36,826 nt of DNA from Anaerolineae bacterium (GCA_015486845.1 WFQU01000162.1:1-36826), one strand, 5' to 3'. Shown: positions 25,701-33,413, numbered from the stretch's first letter. The notes: a model not told the origin generated them from the letters alone. Numbers and translations: made by a program.

Positions 25701-26724
25701 GCTGGAGACGCATGGCCAGTTAACGACCTCGGATAGCCGGGCGATTTACTTCGCTTTCGGCCTGGAGGGCGTTCCGTTCGCCTTTGGTGCTCAGACACAA
25801 AGTGGCGGCAATGCGTATGTATCCCGTACACAAGTGATGCAACGTGTTTTCGATTGGTTCGACGATCAGGTGACGGTGACCGTGAATGACGCAACATCTG
25901 CTTCACCGGCTATACCAGTGACCTTTGTCGCTAATGCTGATAGCAGTAAAACAGGCGCTTTCACGTATCGTTGGGATTTCGGTGACGGTACGCCCATCGT
26001 GAGCAGTGGTGATAGTATGACAACCAGCCATACGTACGCAGCAGCCGGCACTTACCCGATCATGGTGGAAACGACAGACACTTTTGGCCATAAAGCGGTT
26101 TCCTCGGCCATGGCGACCGTCAATCCGGGCACACCGCCAACACCGGCAACAGCCTCGGCTACTTTCCGCCAGGGCATGGATGGCTATAATGGTGTGAAAG
26201 ACACTTACATTGACAGTGCTGTTTTGCCGTGGTCTCCTGTGACGCAGCAAAACGAAGTCGTCATGCGAGTGCGTCAAAAGAACGTCAAAAGTGCGTTGCT
26301 TTATTTCGACGTGAGCAGTATTCCTGCCAATGCAACGGTGAAATCAGCCACGCTGAAGGTGTACGCATCATACGGCTCGTTGCCTAACCTGCTGCTCAGC
26401 GGCTATGCGTTAAAGAAACCATGGGATGTCAACGCAGCTAACTGGTGGAACGCCAGCAGCGCGAGTAAATGGGATATAGCCGGCGCCAACGGCCGTGGCG
26501 ATCGTGAAAGTACGCCATTTGACTCCGTTTTAGTCAAGACAGGTGGCTGGGTCACCTTGGACGCGACAGCGTTGGTACAATCATGGGTGTCGGGTTCCAA
26601 TTGTGGGTTGATCTTGCGCGGTGACAATGCAGCCCCCAAGACCGAATGGCAGTTGATTAGTAGTGATTTTGGTAACACTACGCTGCGCCCGACCTTGGAA
26701 GTCACTTACGATTACATTCCCTGA
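22702..26724 (+). CDS. Secreted multi-domain subtilisin-like serine protease
   Basis: This 1,340-aa exported S8 peptidase starts at the ATG followed by a clear signal peptide (MRTRWFKLL, a hydrophobic core, AVAAAP); AAAGGA lies 10 bases upstream. An I9-like propeptide begins at ~45 (ARYIVQLEG). The catalytic triad is D198 in VIDTGID, H255 in PHGTGTAG and S597 in GTSFSAP. A PA domain (~455-515) is inserted between His and Ser. After the protease come an Ig-like stretch (~670-765), a flavodoxin-like or class-I amidotransferase-like domain starting KVLLIDDDGS (~770-1040), a PKD domain (~1056-1150, with WDFGDG) and a DNRLRE-type domain (~1154-1340). No sorting signal or membrane tail is present, so it is probably released. 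It is a single gene with a strong terminator. Confidence 0.93.
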   Translation: MRTRWFKLLSLLMVIALVVPLSVAVAAAPMTDAAATVPAGIPATHARYIVQLEGAPLSIYYQQMGQIKAMSTNGKLDVHTATSQAYIRKLQEKQMRTFRLMKAAVPGIRMAEYRDALGKTHPLTYQIVLNGFAVHLPAATREVFIRLSHIPGVKLITVEHRITPNLEIVNPQIGSPAVWASLGGAENSGAGLKVAVIDTGIDPQHPFFDPTGYAYPAGFPKGDTRYTTPKVIVMRGYYRPDDPPIAPAPKPGNPHGTGTAGAVAGNAETVANVNGVNVTVSGVAPAAYLMSYQIFYPSANSDGMYASDPETVKAIEDMVADGADINNDSWGENAFVPLKDGYNPVIDALNNASKAGVVVVKSAGNSGRGGEATVGGNDQPYSAISVGATDSTRAFGNEAAVVAPAPVPDNLKSILASPAGFGPAMSTDFGPAKVISVGRVDSGNGKACSAITDPNGLLNGNIALISRGSCNFTAKVEHAQAAGAILALVYNNVPDAPPITMGGSSSKITISSFMISNPQGLALAALETAHPGEVQMTISAQTSRIVDVNAPDILTDFSSRGPGYPLNRIIPDVVAIGQKYLTSYSLTGGWDVVAGTSFSAPTVAGAATLLRSAHPGWTPAQVKSALMTTAKTQIYDDYGQTTLAGIMERGSGRIQVDKAAAPGLTLDNPSHSFGLVDAGRTTSVTFNATSVADADLTWNISVIDPMTVGLSSSVATLALPAGGSGSFDIALNVPVDMPPGDYQGCVVLTSGDYSAHIPLWVRVKAEKTPAKVLLIDDDGSLLQPAFFGVATTDYRSYFTTTLDAMGVSYDVWDADRGWYFGPSGLPDIATLQKYDKVIWFTGDSFLSYYDVAADTASRDALLDYFHNTPNAKLFVTGQDWSGYFSSWQSGTDVGCVLCSLGVANWSEDAYAPAKMPTPPAVSSAIGEGPFANMILDLGGVISPTLPSPDGRAGNQNYVDGLSPDGGTWSGVGLFRSLVPANDADQTNVPYIATGRGGEPTLETHGQLTTSDSRAIYFAFGLEGVPFAFGAQTQSGGNAYVSRTQVMQRVFDWFDDQVTVTVNDATSASPAIPVTFVANADSSKTGAFTYRWDFGDGTPIVSSGDSMTTSHTYAAAGTYPIMVETTDTFGHKAVSSAMATVNPGTPPTPATASATFRQGMDGYNGVKDTYIDSAVLPWSPVTQQNEVVMRVRQKNVKSALLYFDVSSIPANATVKSATLKVYASYGSLPNLLLSGYALKKPWDVNAANWWNASSASKWDIAGANGRGDRESTPFDSVLVKTGGWVTLDATALVQSWVSGSNCGLILRGDNAAPKTEWQLISSDFGNTTLRPTLEVTYDYIP

Positions 26725-26752
26725 TTCCACTTAGAATCACGGATGAAGTTGA

Positions 26753-26784
26753 GGGAGGGTGCTGGCCAGCATCCTCCCTTTTTT
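26753..26784 (+). terminator. Rho-independent terminator of the subtilase gene
   Basis: GGGAGG-G-TGCTGG pairs with CCAGCA-T-CCTCCC (12 pairs with one opposed G/T in the middle), followed at once by TTTTTT. It lies 29 bp after the stop codon and is the clearest plus-strand terminator outside the T-box. Confidence 0.9.
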
Positions 26785-26900
26785 GTTCCTTTCTGCCTGA
26801 AAGAATTAGCAAGGGACAGCGTTTGATCGGCTTAATCCGTTCTCGACATGCCAGAGCGTAAGTTATACCAGCCCACAAATTTACCCGGCCTGGTGGATCC

Positions 26901-26911
26901 TGTGCTATAAT
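26901..26911 (+). promoter_or_regulatory. Extended -10 promoter for the small membrane protein/EamA operon
   Basis: TGTGCTATAAT, an extended -10, lies 39 bp before the ATG. It is identical to the minus-strand site at 976-986. No good -35 box is seen. Confidence 0.5.
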
Positions 26912-26949
26912 ATGTTATCAGATTTCAGTCATAGAAAGGAGAGTGCGTT

Positions 26950-27150
26950 ATGGCCCAAAAACGAAAGGCAATAAAAGGTACCCACAAGGGCGGGAAAAAG
27001 AAGATCGATTGGCGTAAAATCACCATGTGGGTTCTGAGCTTGCTCATTGTTATCAGCATGTTATTGGCGTTTATCGTGATGGCGTTAGGCCCGAGTAATC
27101 CCGCCTTGCCGCCCAGTAATTTGACAAGTTTTATGCGAATCATGGCATGA
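26950..27150 (+). CDS. Small basic single-pass membrane protein
   Basis: This 66-aa protein has a strongly basic N-terminus (about ten Lys/Arg in the first 23 residues) and one membrane helix at ~26-48 (MWVLSLLIVISMLLAFIVMA). A short Pro/Asn-rich tail follows. By the positive-inside rule the N-terminus should be cytoplasmic. AAAGGAG lies 9 bases before the ATG, and an extended -10 is close upstream. Its stop overlaps the EamA start in ATGA, so the two are translationally coupled. No family is recognised; a role with the transporter is a guess from position only. Confidence 0.7.
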   Translation: MAQKRKAIKGTHKGGKKKIDWRKITMWVLSLLIVISMLLAFIVMALGPSNPALPPSNLTSFMRIMA

Positions 27151-28013
27151 AGCGAGAGGAGCAGCTCGGCATTTTGTATGCGGTGCTGGCAGTGTTCTTT
27201 TTTTCCACTTCGCCGTTGTTCATCCGCTGGGCTGCACCGCTTTCTGCTTACGAAATTGCCACAGGGCGCTTAGGCACAGCGGCCATTGCTATTTTTTTGT
27301 TGATTATTCTGCGCAAAGATACTTATGTTATCCCCTGGGGCAGATGGTCTCGTTTTTTGCTTTTTGGGCTCATTGCCGCCCTGCATTTCACGTTTTATAT
27401 TGCTTCACTCATGTATACGACCATCGCTCATGCCTTGGCCATCGTTTATACCGCACCAATTTTCGTGACGCTTTTCTCGGCCTGGTTCCTGCATGAGTCC
27501 ATGCCACGGCACAAATGGATCGGTATCATCGTAACAGTTGGTGGCATCGTCCTGTTGGTGAAATTCGAGCCGCATTTCGACCAGCGCATGCTTTTCGGTG
27601 ATTTGCTGGCGTTAGGCTCGGCGATCATGTTCGGCTTTTATTCCATTGCCGGACGCTCGCAGCGAGAAAAGTTTCCGTTGCTGACGTATGCAGGGACCGT
27701 TTACGCGTTGGCGGCACTCTGGGCATTGCCTATGGCAGCCATACATTTCACGCCGACTGGCTATCATTGGCCGCAACTGCTTTCTGTGCTGGCTTTAGGA
27801 ATCTTGCCATTAGCAGCGGGACACACATTGTATAATGCAGCACTGCGCAAAATGCATGCGACGATGGTGAACATCATTGCCACCCAAGAAGTCACAGGCG
27901 GCATTTTGTTGGGTGTTTTGTTCTTGGGCGAAGTGCCGGGGCGCAGTGAAATTGTGGGAGTCACCGTGGCTCTTGCCGGTATTTTCATGGTGCTCGTACC
28001 TGGCTACCGATAG
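27147..28013 (+). CDS. EamA (DMT superfamily) transporter
   Basis: This 288-aa protein has ten predicted membrane segments arranged as two five-helix EamA repeats, residues ~8-135 and ~150-285. Each repeat ends with the usual glycine-rich helix (IGIIVTVGGIVLLV and VGVTVALAGIFMVLVP). TAPIFVTLFSAWFLHES and QEVTGGILLGVLFLGE are the conserved helix-4 and helix-9 segments. The family moves small metabolites, often exporting amino acids or related compounds; the substrate is not predictable here. The start codon overlaps the stop of the 66-aa gene (ATGA). The stop is followed by a TTTTACCGGTAAAA palindrome of uncertain meaning. Confidence 0.9.
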   Translation: MKREEQLGILYAVLAVFFFSTSPLFIRWAAPLSAYEIATGRLGTAAIAIFLLIILRKDTYVIPWGRWSRFLLFGLIAALHFTFYIASLMYTTIAHALAIVYTAPIFVTLFSAWFLHESMPRHKWIGIIVTVGGIVLLVKFEPHFDQRMLFGDLLALGSAIMFGFYSIAGRSQREKFPLLTYAGTVYALAALWALPMAAIHFTPTGYHWPQLLSVLALGILPLAAGHTLYNAALRKMHATMVNIIATQEVTGGILLGVLFLGEVPGRSEIVGVTVALAGIFMVLVPGYR

Positions 28014-28363
28014 GATTTTACCGGTAAAACTCTTGCTTTTTGGGCAAGGAAATGGACCACATGGGATACAAAAAACACAAAGACGAAAGACGTGGTATCT
28101 TTCTGGCCCTTTGGCTTTTGGGTCCTGACTGATCCAAAGCTAGGTTTCTTGTACGCTGAACAAAGGCTTAGTACAGAGGCATGCGTGAATCAGCGACTCA
28201 GCGTCATAGCGACAATGGTGACGACTTACCTCCCCGACCAATAGGATGCAGCTAAACGCTGATTTCCGCTAATCCTTTCTGATCTAGCCGCGGATATCTG
28301 TGTTTTATTTGACCGGGACTGAGTAGTTGCCGGCAATGTTTGTAATACAGGGATGAAGAGAGG
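28014..28363. other. Gene-free interval before lysA
   Basis: The 350 bp contain no recognised repeat family, no lysine riboswitch signature that I can identify and no clear promoter. TTGACC at 28308-28313 could be a -35 box, but the matching -10 is poor. Nothing else is seen. Confidence 0.5.
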
Positions 28364-29689
28364 ATGGATATCAGCGTAGAGCGCTTATTTCCGCTGAGGA
28401 TGACATGGGAACCAGTAGCCCGTATTGCCGGGCATGATGTAGGTGCGCTGGTGAAGCAGTACGGCACGCCCCTCTATCTGTACGATGTACAGACTATGGA
28501 TGCTTCCGTAACGGCTTACCGGGATGCCTTAGCCGCTTTCTATCCCGGCCGGGGGCAAATCGCTTACGCCGCAAAAGCGTATCTCACCACTGCCGTTGTC
28601 CAGTGGGCAGCGGCCCGCCAATTGGAACTGGACGTGGTCAGTCTTTGGGAACTACAATTAGCATTGCAAGCTGGTTTTCCGCCGGAGCGCATGCATTTGC
28701 ACGGCAACAATAAATCGGATATCGCCCTGCAAACCGCTTTAACGGCTGGTATCGGCCAGATTGTTTGCGATAACGAAACAGAATTGCGTCAATTAGCGCA
28801 ATTTGCGGCAGAGGTAGGACGTGTTCAACCCATCTGGCTGCGTTTGACGCCGGACGTGGATGTGCCTACCCACGCGTACCGGCGCACCGGTCACCGGGAC
28901 AGCAAATTCGGATTCCGGTGGCCAGAAGCAGAACAGGCGCTTGCTTTCTTGCAATGTACGCCACAATTGCGTTTAACCGGACTGCACATGCATTTAGGCT
29001 CACAAATCTTCCGGACGGAACCCTTTGCCGAGGCCAGCCGGCGTATTTTGGCCTGGGCCGGCGCACACGATGTCTGGCCGGAAGCATTCAGCCCGGGCGG
29101 CGGTTGGGGCGTGCCCTACACACCGAATGCGCCAGAAGGTGATTTGAATAAGTTAGTGCGAGCGATCGCTGCAGTAGTGCAAGAAGAATCAGCGCGTTGG
29201 CAAAAACCGTTGCCAGCCCTCCTCTTGGAGCCGGGTCGATCCCTCGTCGCACGGGCCGGCGTAGCCGTTTACCGGGTCGGCAATCGCAAAGTGGTCTCCG
29301 GCGTGCGCGTTTATGTCGCCGTAGACGGTGGCATGGGCGACAATTTGCGGCCGGCGCTGTACGGTGCAACCTATCATGCTTGTCTCTTGGATCGGATGGG
29401 ACAGATAATCACCAACCGGCCCACAGAAACAGTGCAAGTGGTAGGGCCGTATTGCGAAAGCGGCGATTTTCTAATTAAGAAGGTCACGTTGCCCCAAGCA
29501 CAACGTGGTGATCTGTTGCTGATTCCAATGAGCGGGGCTTACCATTTGAGCATGGCCAGTAATTACAATCTGCGTCCCCGGCCGGCCGCACTCTGGCTGC
29601 AAGAAGGTCAAGTGACTTTGGTCCAACGCCGGGAGACTTTGGCCGATTTGTCACGCCGTGATGAACCTTGGCCGGGGGACCTTGCATGA
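28364..29689 (+). CDS. lysA: Diaminopimelate decarboxylase
   Basis: This 441-aa PLP enzyme of fold type III carries out the last step of lysine synthesis, meso-diaminopimelate to lysine plus CO2. K71 in YAAKAYLT is the PLP lysine. LHGNNKSD, HMHLGSQI, SPGGGWGVPY and EPGRSLVARAG are the ordered family motifs, and CESGDFL holds the active-site Cys from the partner chain. The first ATG is preceded directly by GAAGAGAGG with almost no spacer; ATG at 28400 (codon 13) is a possible alternative start with a similarly tight GAGG. The stop overlaps the next gene's start in ATGA. Related decarboxylases (ornithine, carboxynorspermidine) share the fold, but the motifs and length favour LysA. Confidence 0.9.
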   Translation: MDISVERLFPLRMTWEPVARIAGHDVGALVKQYGTPLYLYDVQTMDASVTAYRDALAAFYPGRGQIAYAAKAYLTTAVVQWAAARQLELDVVSLWELQLALQAGFPPERMHLHGNNKSDIALQTALTAGIGQIVCDNETELRQLAQFAAEVGRVQPIWLRLTPDVDVPTHAYRRTGHRDSKFGFRWPEAEQALAFLQCTPQLRLTGLHMHLGSQIFRTEPFAEASRRILAWAGAHDVWPEAFSPGGGWGVPYTPNAPEGDLNKLVRAIAAVVQEESARWQKPLPALLLEPGRSLVARAGVAVYRVGNRKVVSGVRVYVAVDGGMGDNLRPALYGATYHACLLDRMGQIITNRPTETVQVVGPYCESGDFLIKKVTLPQAQRGDLLLIPMSGAYHLSMASNYNLRPRPAALWLQEGQVTLVQRRETLADLSRRDEPWPGDLA

Positions 29690-30012
29690 GTAAGCCACGA
29701 TCTACCTCCAAACCGGATTGCCCCTACTATTACGAGGACTTTCACCGCGGGCGGGAAGTCAGGGGATGCCGACTGGTAGAGCAAAACCGGTCCTCGTTGC
29801 CCTGGACACGCGCCCTGTGCGATAAATGCCCGGTGCCATATATTTTGCGCGAGAGTACTGCACAAAGCATCGCGTTAGAGTTATCGGTGCAGAAACGGTT
29901 CCCCTGGGGTAGAAAATTGACTGTTTTTGCCGTCTGCACCCGCCATATGACCGCTTTGGCCGATCCATTGCACTGTCCGTTGTGCGAAGCAGAGAATAAG
30001 CCGCACGGCTAA
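29686..30012 (+). CDS. Cys-rich hypothetical protein coupled to lysA
   Basis: This 108-aa soluble protein starts at an ATG that overlaps the lysA stop (ATGA), which implies translational coupling. It has seven Cys: C12, C28, C45, C48, C84, C97 and C100, including two CxxC pairs (CDKC and CPLC). It also contains a DCPYYYEDFHRGRE opening. The spacing suggests binding of zinc or an Fe-S cluster, but I do not recognise a family. Co-expression with lysA is well supported by the overlap; its function is unknown. It is followed by 88 bp before the next gene. Confidence 0.75.
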   Translation: MSKPRSTSKPDCPYYYEDFHRGREVRGCRLVEQNRSSLPWTRALCDKCPVPYILRESTAQSIALELSVQKRFPWGRKLTVFAVCTRHMTALADPLHCPLCEAENKPHG

Positions 30013-30040
30013 GGTACTTCCAGAGAGTAGCGATTTACAT

Positions 30041-30046
30041 TATAAT
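30041..30046 (+). promoter_or_regulatory. Candidate -10 box ahead of the 301-aa membrane protein
   Basis: A perfect TATAAT lies in an A/T-rich patch 55 bp before the GTG. The -35 region (TTCCAG, 17 bases upstream) is weak, so this is tentative. Confidence 0.35.
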
Positions 30047-30100
30047 TCTAATGGAGCAGTTAAAACAGCGTGAGATCGTTGTAGCAAAGGAGCAGGAAGG

Positions 30101-31006
30101 GTGAAAACAGTTCGTTGGTCGTGGAACGCCTTGGTGTGGGGACTGATTTTGGTTGTCGGGGGCACCGTCTTGGTGCTGTTCAATGTCGGTATTCTAAAGC
30201 CGTACCAACAAAGTGTGGCGATAGGGGTAGCAGCTTTTCTAGCTGCAGCCGGCCTCTATTTTCTGGGTCGTTTTGTCTGGAAGGTGGATGTTTGGTGGCC
30301 AACTATCCCTGGCTTTACCCTTTGGGCTATGGCAGCCATCGTTTATTTGGCTGGCACAGGCAATAAGTCAGTTAGTGATGTCGTTTTAGCTTCGTTGATG
30401 TTCGTTGGCTTAGGATTAGCCTTCCTGGTTGTCTTCGCCGTCAACCGGCGTCAAAATTGGTGGGCCTGGATTACCAGCGGGGCGCTGCTAACAATGTTCG
30501 CGACGTTATATGCGAGCAGCATCGGTGCTTCACCAACATTGGTCGGCGCGGTGATTTTCGGCGGCATGGCTATCGTCTTCGCGCTGCTCTATCTATTGGT
30601 GCCTCTGCGGCAAAGGCTTTGGTGGGCACCGGCGCAAGCGGGCGCTATGGCATTGGCTGCCCTAATCGTGTTTCTCTTCGGACAGAACCAGGATAACCTG
30701 TTAGTGCAATTGTGGCCGGTTTTATTGGTGATCATTGGTGTCTTTCTAATCGGACGCCAGTTCAGCCGGCCGGCAGCAGCCCAGCCGACGCCACCGACGG
30801 TAGCAGCACCTCCTGTTGTCCCGGAAACTGGTGGCGAAATCTCCTTGCCACCGGAAACGACGCAGCCTGAGACGATTCCGCAACCAGAGCATGCAGCGGA
30901 ACTGATGCCAGAAAGTGACGGCGCGGTAGAAATCCCCGTGCCACCATCGGAGTTGGATGAAGTGCCGGAAACACCGGAAACGTCCACTACGGCGGAGGCA
31001 ACATGA
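30101..31006 (+). CDS. Multi-pass membrane protein with Pro/Glu-rich tail
   Basis: This 301-aa protein has about eight hydrophobic segments in pairs from residue ~10 to ~225. They are followed by a ~75-residue tail rich in Pro, Glu, Thr and Ala (PTPPTVAAPPVVPETGGE and similar), which is likely disordered. It starts with GTG after AAAGGAGCAGGAAGG. The opening NALVWGLILVVGGTVLVLFNVGIL resembles the short two-helix segments found in bacterial membrane proteins annotated as LiaF or DUF5668-like, but I would not assign a family. The histidine kinase starts 109 bp downstream on the same strand, separated by a repeat-like stretch. It might take part in the same envelope-sensing function; that is inference only. 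Confidence 0.7.
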   Translation: MKTVRWSWNALVWGLILVVGGTVLVLFNVGILKPYQQSVAIGVAAFLAAAGLYFLGRFVWKVDVWWPTIPGFTLWAMAAIVYLAGTGNKSVSDVVLASLMFVGLGLAFLVVFAVNRRQNWWAWITSGALLTMFATLYASSIGASPTLVGAVIFGGMAIVFALLYLLVPLRQRLWWAPAQAGAMALAALIVFLFGQNQDNLLVQLWPVLLVIIGVFLIGRQFSRPAAAQPTPPTVAAPPVVPETGGEISLPPETTQPETIPQPEHAAELMPESDGAVEIPVPPSELDEVPETPETSTTAEAT

Positions 31007-31055
31007 GCTGATGGCACACCATAACGGCTGAAAACACACCCTATCTCCCAACCTT

Positions 31056-31105
31056 GGGCGGAGCAACACACACCCAGTATTGGTGGACGGGGGACTATTT
31101 TCAAG
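31056..31105 (+). repeat. Repeat family T, copy 1
   Basis: GGAGCAACACACACCCAGTA followed by TTGGTGGACGGGGGACTATTTTCAAG is closely similar to 32960-33005 (GGAGCAACACACCCCCAGAA and on). The repeat spans the first in-frame ATG of the histidine kinase frame at 31080, which therefore is probably not the true start. Confidence 0.6.
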
Positions 31106-31115
31106 AAAGTCAACT

Positions 31116-32936
31116 ATGAAAAAACAAATCGGAATAGGGGAAATACCGGCACTCATTCCCTCTGTTGCCCAGCCCATTGCTCAATTGGATTCTTACATGC
31201 TGTTCATGCGTTGGATCTCAATTCTTGCCGTGGGCATAGCATCGCTTACCAACAATTTTCGTGGCACCGTTCTTTTAACGCCATTGTGGGCTTTCGTCGC
31301 TGCCTGTCTTTTTAATATCATCCTCTCAATTTATGTTTGGCAACGCCGCCCCCTGAACAATAAGTCCGGTCATTGGCTTCTCTTGAGTGATACCATTCAA
31401 GCGGCATTGTTCGTGGCCACCACCGGCGGCTATCGCAGCAATTACTTCATCTTTTTCCTGTTGCTTGTTATCGAATTAGCCCTTTTCTTACACTGGCGCA
31501 CGGCGCTCACGGCCTTGGTTATGGCTGATGCTTTACAGGTCATCGTGTCCATATCTATTGCAGATATTGGGCATGATTCAATCGCTGGTTATATCATTGT
31601 TAGTAAATTCATCGTTCTCCTTATCGTTGGTGTAGTGGTCATTGCTTTAGGCGAATCCATACGGAAAGAAGAAGCGATGTGCGAGAAAACCGCTTTGGCA
31701 GCGGCGCGCAGCGCGGCGTTGAATAGAATATTCACACGCTTAGGTGAAAGTGTCCTGGATCTGGCGCACATGCTTGACGCTATTTTAGAAGCTATCCAAA
31801 CTGTTCCTGATGTTATTTGTGGATTGGTATTGTTACCTGATCCGAAACAGCGTGGATGGCAGGTGGCTGCTTCTGTGGGCGGCATCAATGTGCCCGGGAA
31901 AGTCATCGAGCACCTGCCGGAAGAGAATAGTGATCAACAGCTATTTTGTGCCGGGGCTGGCTGTCCCATACCAATCCCAACTTATATTCTGGCTGATGAT
32001 GTCTCGCAAATCGTCGGCGTTTATCTTCCTTCGCCGGCTGGCGAGGTGTTAGGTGCCCTGATGGTTGGTCGCCACGCTTTTATGCCTTTGTCAGTAGATG
32101 ATTTAGCCTTTTTACGTACTTTAGCCTTAGAAGTTAGCATTGCGCTGCGCAACGCCCGTTTATACGCCAACGAACGTCGACAGATCGAGCAAATGCAACA
32201 GTTCGAAGCACGCCGTTCAACTTTCTTCTCCGCAGCCAGCCATGAATTGAAAACACCGCTCACCGTGCTCAAGACACTGGTTCCTGTCTTAGCACAATTC
32301 GATAACATTCCCGAAGCGACCCGCTCTGAAGTCGTGCAAACCATCGAAAACAATTTGGCCCGGTTGGAAAAAATGGTTGGCGACTTGCTGGACGGCGCTC
32401 GCCTGGAAGCGGAAGCGATAGCCTTGCACAAACATCCTACCCATGTTTCCGATCATGTCCAGGTCGTTGTAGGAAATCTGGCGCCTTTATTGGCCCGGAA
32501 AGGCCAAAAGGTTGTCACCCAGGCGGAAGATCGCCTTCCTGCTGTCAATGCCGACGGCCAACGTTTGGAGCAAATCCTTTCCAATCTCATAGCTAATGCG
32601 GCTAAATTCGCGCCGCCGGATAGTCGCATTGTGGTCAGTGTTTCTTTGGCCGACGTTATGGTTCTGGTTTGCGTTGAAGATGCCGGCCCGGGCGTGCCAG
32701 TCGCGGAGCGGGAACACATTTTTGAGAAATTTTACATTTTGGCGGCTAAGGATAGCGCTTTGTCCGGCGTGGGACTCGGCTTATTCATTTGTAGGGAGCT
32801 GGTCAAGCTGCACGGTGGACGCATTTGGGTGGAAGGCCAGGCAGGTCAAAATCGATTTTGCTTCACGTTGCCTATCATCCAGGCGGAAGACATCGGGAGG
32901 AGTCGGCATGGGCCTGCGGCGCACCACAGCGAATGA
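31116..32936 (+). CDS. Membrane sensor histidine kinase with GAF domain
   Basis: This 606-aa protein begins at ATGAAAAAACAA with a weak AAGAAAG upstream; an in-frame ATG at 31080 lies within a repeat and is rejected. Residues ~25-180 hold about six membrane helices (a 6TM sensor region). A GAF-like domain covers ~215-355, and a short coiled coil leads to the phosphoacceptor H-box AASHELKTPL with H376. The ATPase domain has the N-box NLIANAAKF, G1 EDAGPGVP and G2 GVGLGLFICREL. The last ~12 residues (RSRHGPAAHHSE) are encoded by a family S repeat that also supplies the stop codon. No response regulator is adjacent, so it is an orphan in this window. The signal is unknown. Confidence 0.9.
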   Translation: MKKQIGIGEIPALIPSVAQPIAQLDSYMLFMRWISILAVGIASLTNNFRGTVLLTPLWAFVAACLFNIILSIYVWQRRPLNNKSGHWLLLSDTIQAALFVATTGGYRSNYFIFFLLLVIELALFLHWRTALTALVMADALQVIVSISIADIGHDSIAGYIIVSKFIVLLIVGVVVIALGESIRKEEAMCEKTALAAARSAALNRIFTRLGESVLDLAHMLDAILEAIQTVPDVICGLVLLPDPKQRGWQVAASVGGINVPGKVIEHLPEENSDQQLFCAGAGCPIPIPTYILADDVSQIVGVYLPSPAGEVLGALMVGRHAFMPLSVDDLAFLRTLALEVSIALRNARLYANERRQIEQMQQFEARRSTFFSAASHELKTPLTVLKTLVPVLAQFDNIPEATRSEVVQTIENNLARLEKMVGDLLDGARLEAEAIALHKHPTHVSDHVQVVVGNLAPLLARKGQKVVTQAEDRLPAVNADGQRLEQILSNLIANAAKFAPPDSRIVVSVSLADVMVLVCVEDAGPGVPVAEREHIFEKFYILAAKDSALSGVGLGLFICRELVKLHGGRIWVEGQAGQNRFCFTLPIIQAEDIGRSRHGPAAHHSE

Positions 32937-32941
32937 AAATG
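32896..32941 (+). repeat. Repeat family S, copy 2 (overlaps the kinase 3' end)
   Basis: GGAGGAGTCGGCATGGGCCT leads into GCGGCGCACCACAGCGAATG and AAAA. It matches 36659-36702 almost exactly and the reverse of 161-203. Here it provides the final codons and the TGA stop of the histidine kinase. Confidence 0.75.
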
Positions 32942-32949
32942 CGCCCCCT

Positions 32950-33036
32950 CTCCCCCCAGGGAGCAACACACCCCCAGAATTGGGGGCCGGGGGCGATTTT
33001 CAGGGCAGGCTTGAGAAGTCATGCTACGGCGATAGG
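32950..33036 (+). repeat. Repeat family T, copy 2, with adjoining shared segment
   Basis: GGGAGCAACACACCCCCAGA onward resembles 31056-31105. The following stretch GGCTTGAGAAGTCATGCTAC (33009-33028) reappears inverted at about 117-136. The CCCCCAGAATTGGGGG core can form a hairpin. Confidence 0.6.
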
Positions 33037-33062
33037 CATGGCGTTAGTTGATGACGGCTGAT

Positions 33063-33268
33063 GGGCCCAGCGACTAAAAGTCACGGCAACATCTGCAAAA
33101 TCGCCCTACGGCGATTAGCATGCAACCTACGCAGGCAGGTTTCGCAGTTATAGCAGCGATTTCTAATCGCCGGGCGAAGCAGCCTGCGTTGATCGGCGTT
33201 CTATTTTTCAGAGGGTAGCCGAGGGCAATGCCCTCGGCTACCCTCCAGAGAAGTTCATTTTCAGAGAA
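33063..33268 (+). repeat. Repeat family Q, copy 3
   Basis: GGCCCAGCGACTAAAAGTCA is followed by the CGCCCTACGGCG palindrome, AATCGCCGGGCG, and the terminal palindrome GTAGCCGAGGGCAATGCCCT. This is the full-length plus-strand counterpart of 203-409, and is partly shared with 15887-16030. Confidence 0.75.
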
Positions 33269-33271
33269 GTT

Positions 33272-33373
33272 TGTCATTGCGAGGTCCGATGGGGCCGTGG
33301 CAATCTCCCCCACTGACGTTGGAGATTGCTTGACCAAAAAGAGGGTCACACTGTCACTTCGCCCGCAATGACA
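33272..33373. repeat. Repeat family P, copy 5
   Basis: The unit is bounded by TGTCATTGCGAG and CGCAATGACA. Its reverse complement shares about 65 bp (AGTGTGACCCTCTTTTTGGT and CAAGCAATC) with 34947-35011, so the two are inverted partners around the SPW gene and the T-box. Confidence 0.75.
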
Positions 33374-33413
33374 CGACTGATTTGAAGGCGTTGCGTCAGC
33401 TATATTTAGGGGT

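Noticed and set aside
28014-28363. Lysine riboswitch before lysA
   Set aside because: I could not identify the conserved lysine-riboswitch core or a terminator in this interval.
31080-31115. Earlier ATG start for the histidine kinase
   Set aside because: The codons lie in a family T repeat also present in noncoding DNA at 32960-33005, and the later ATG has a better context.
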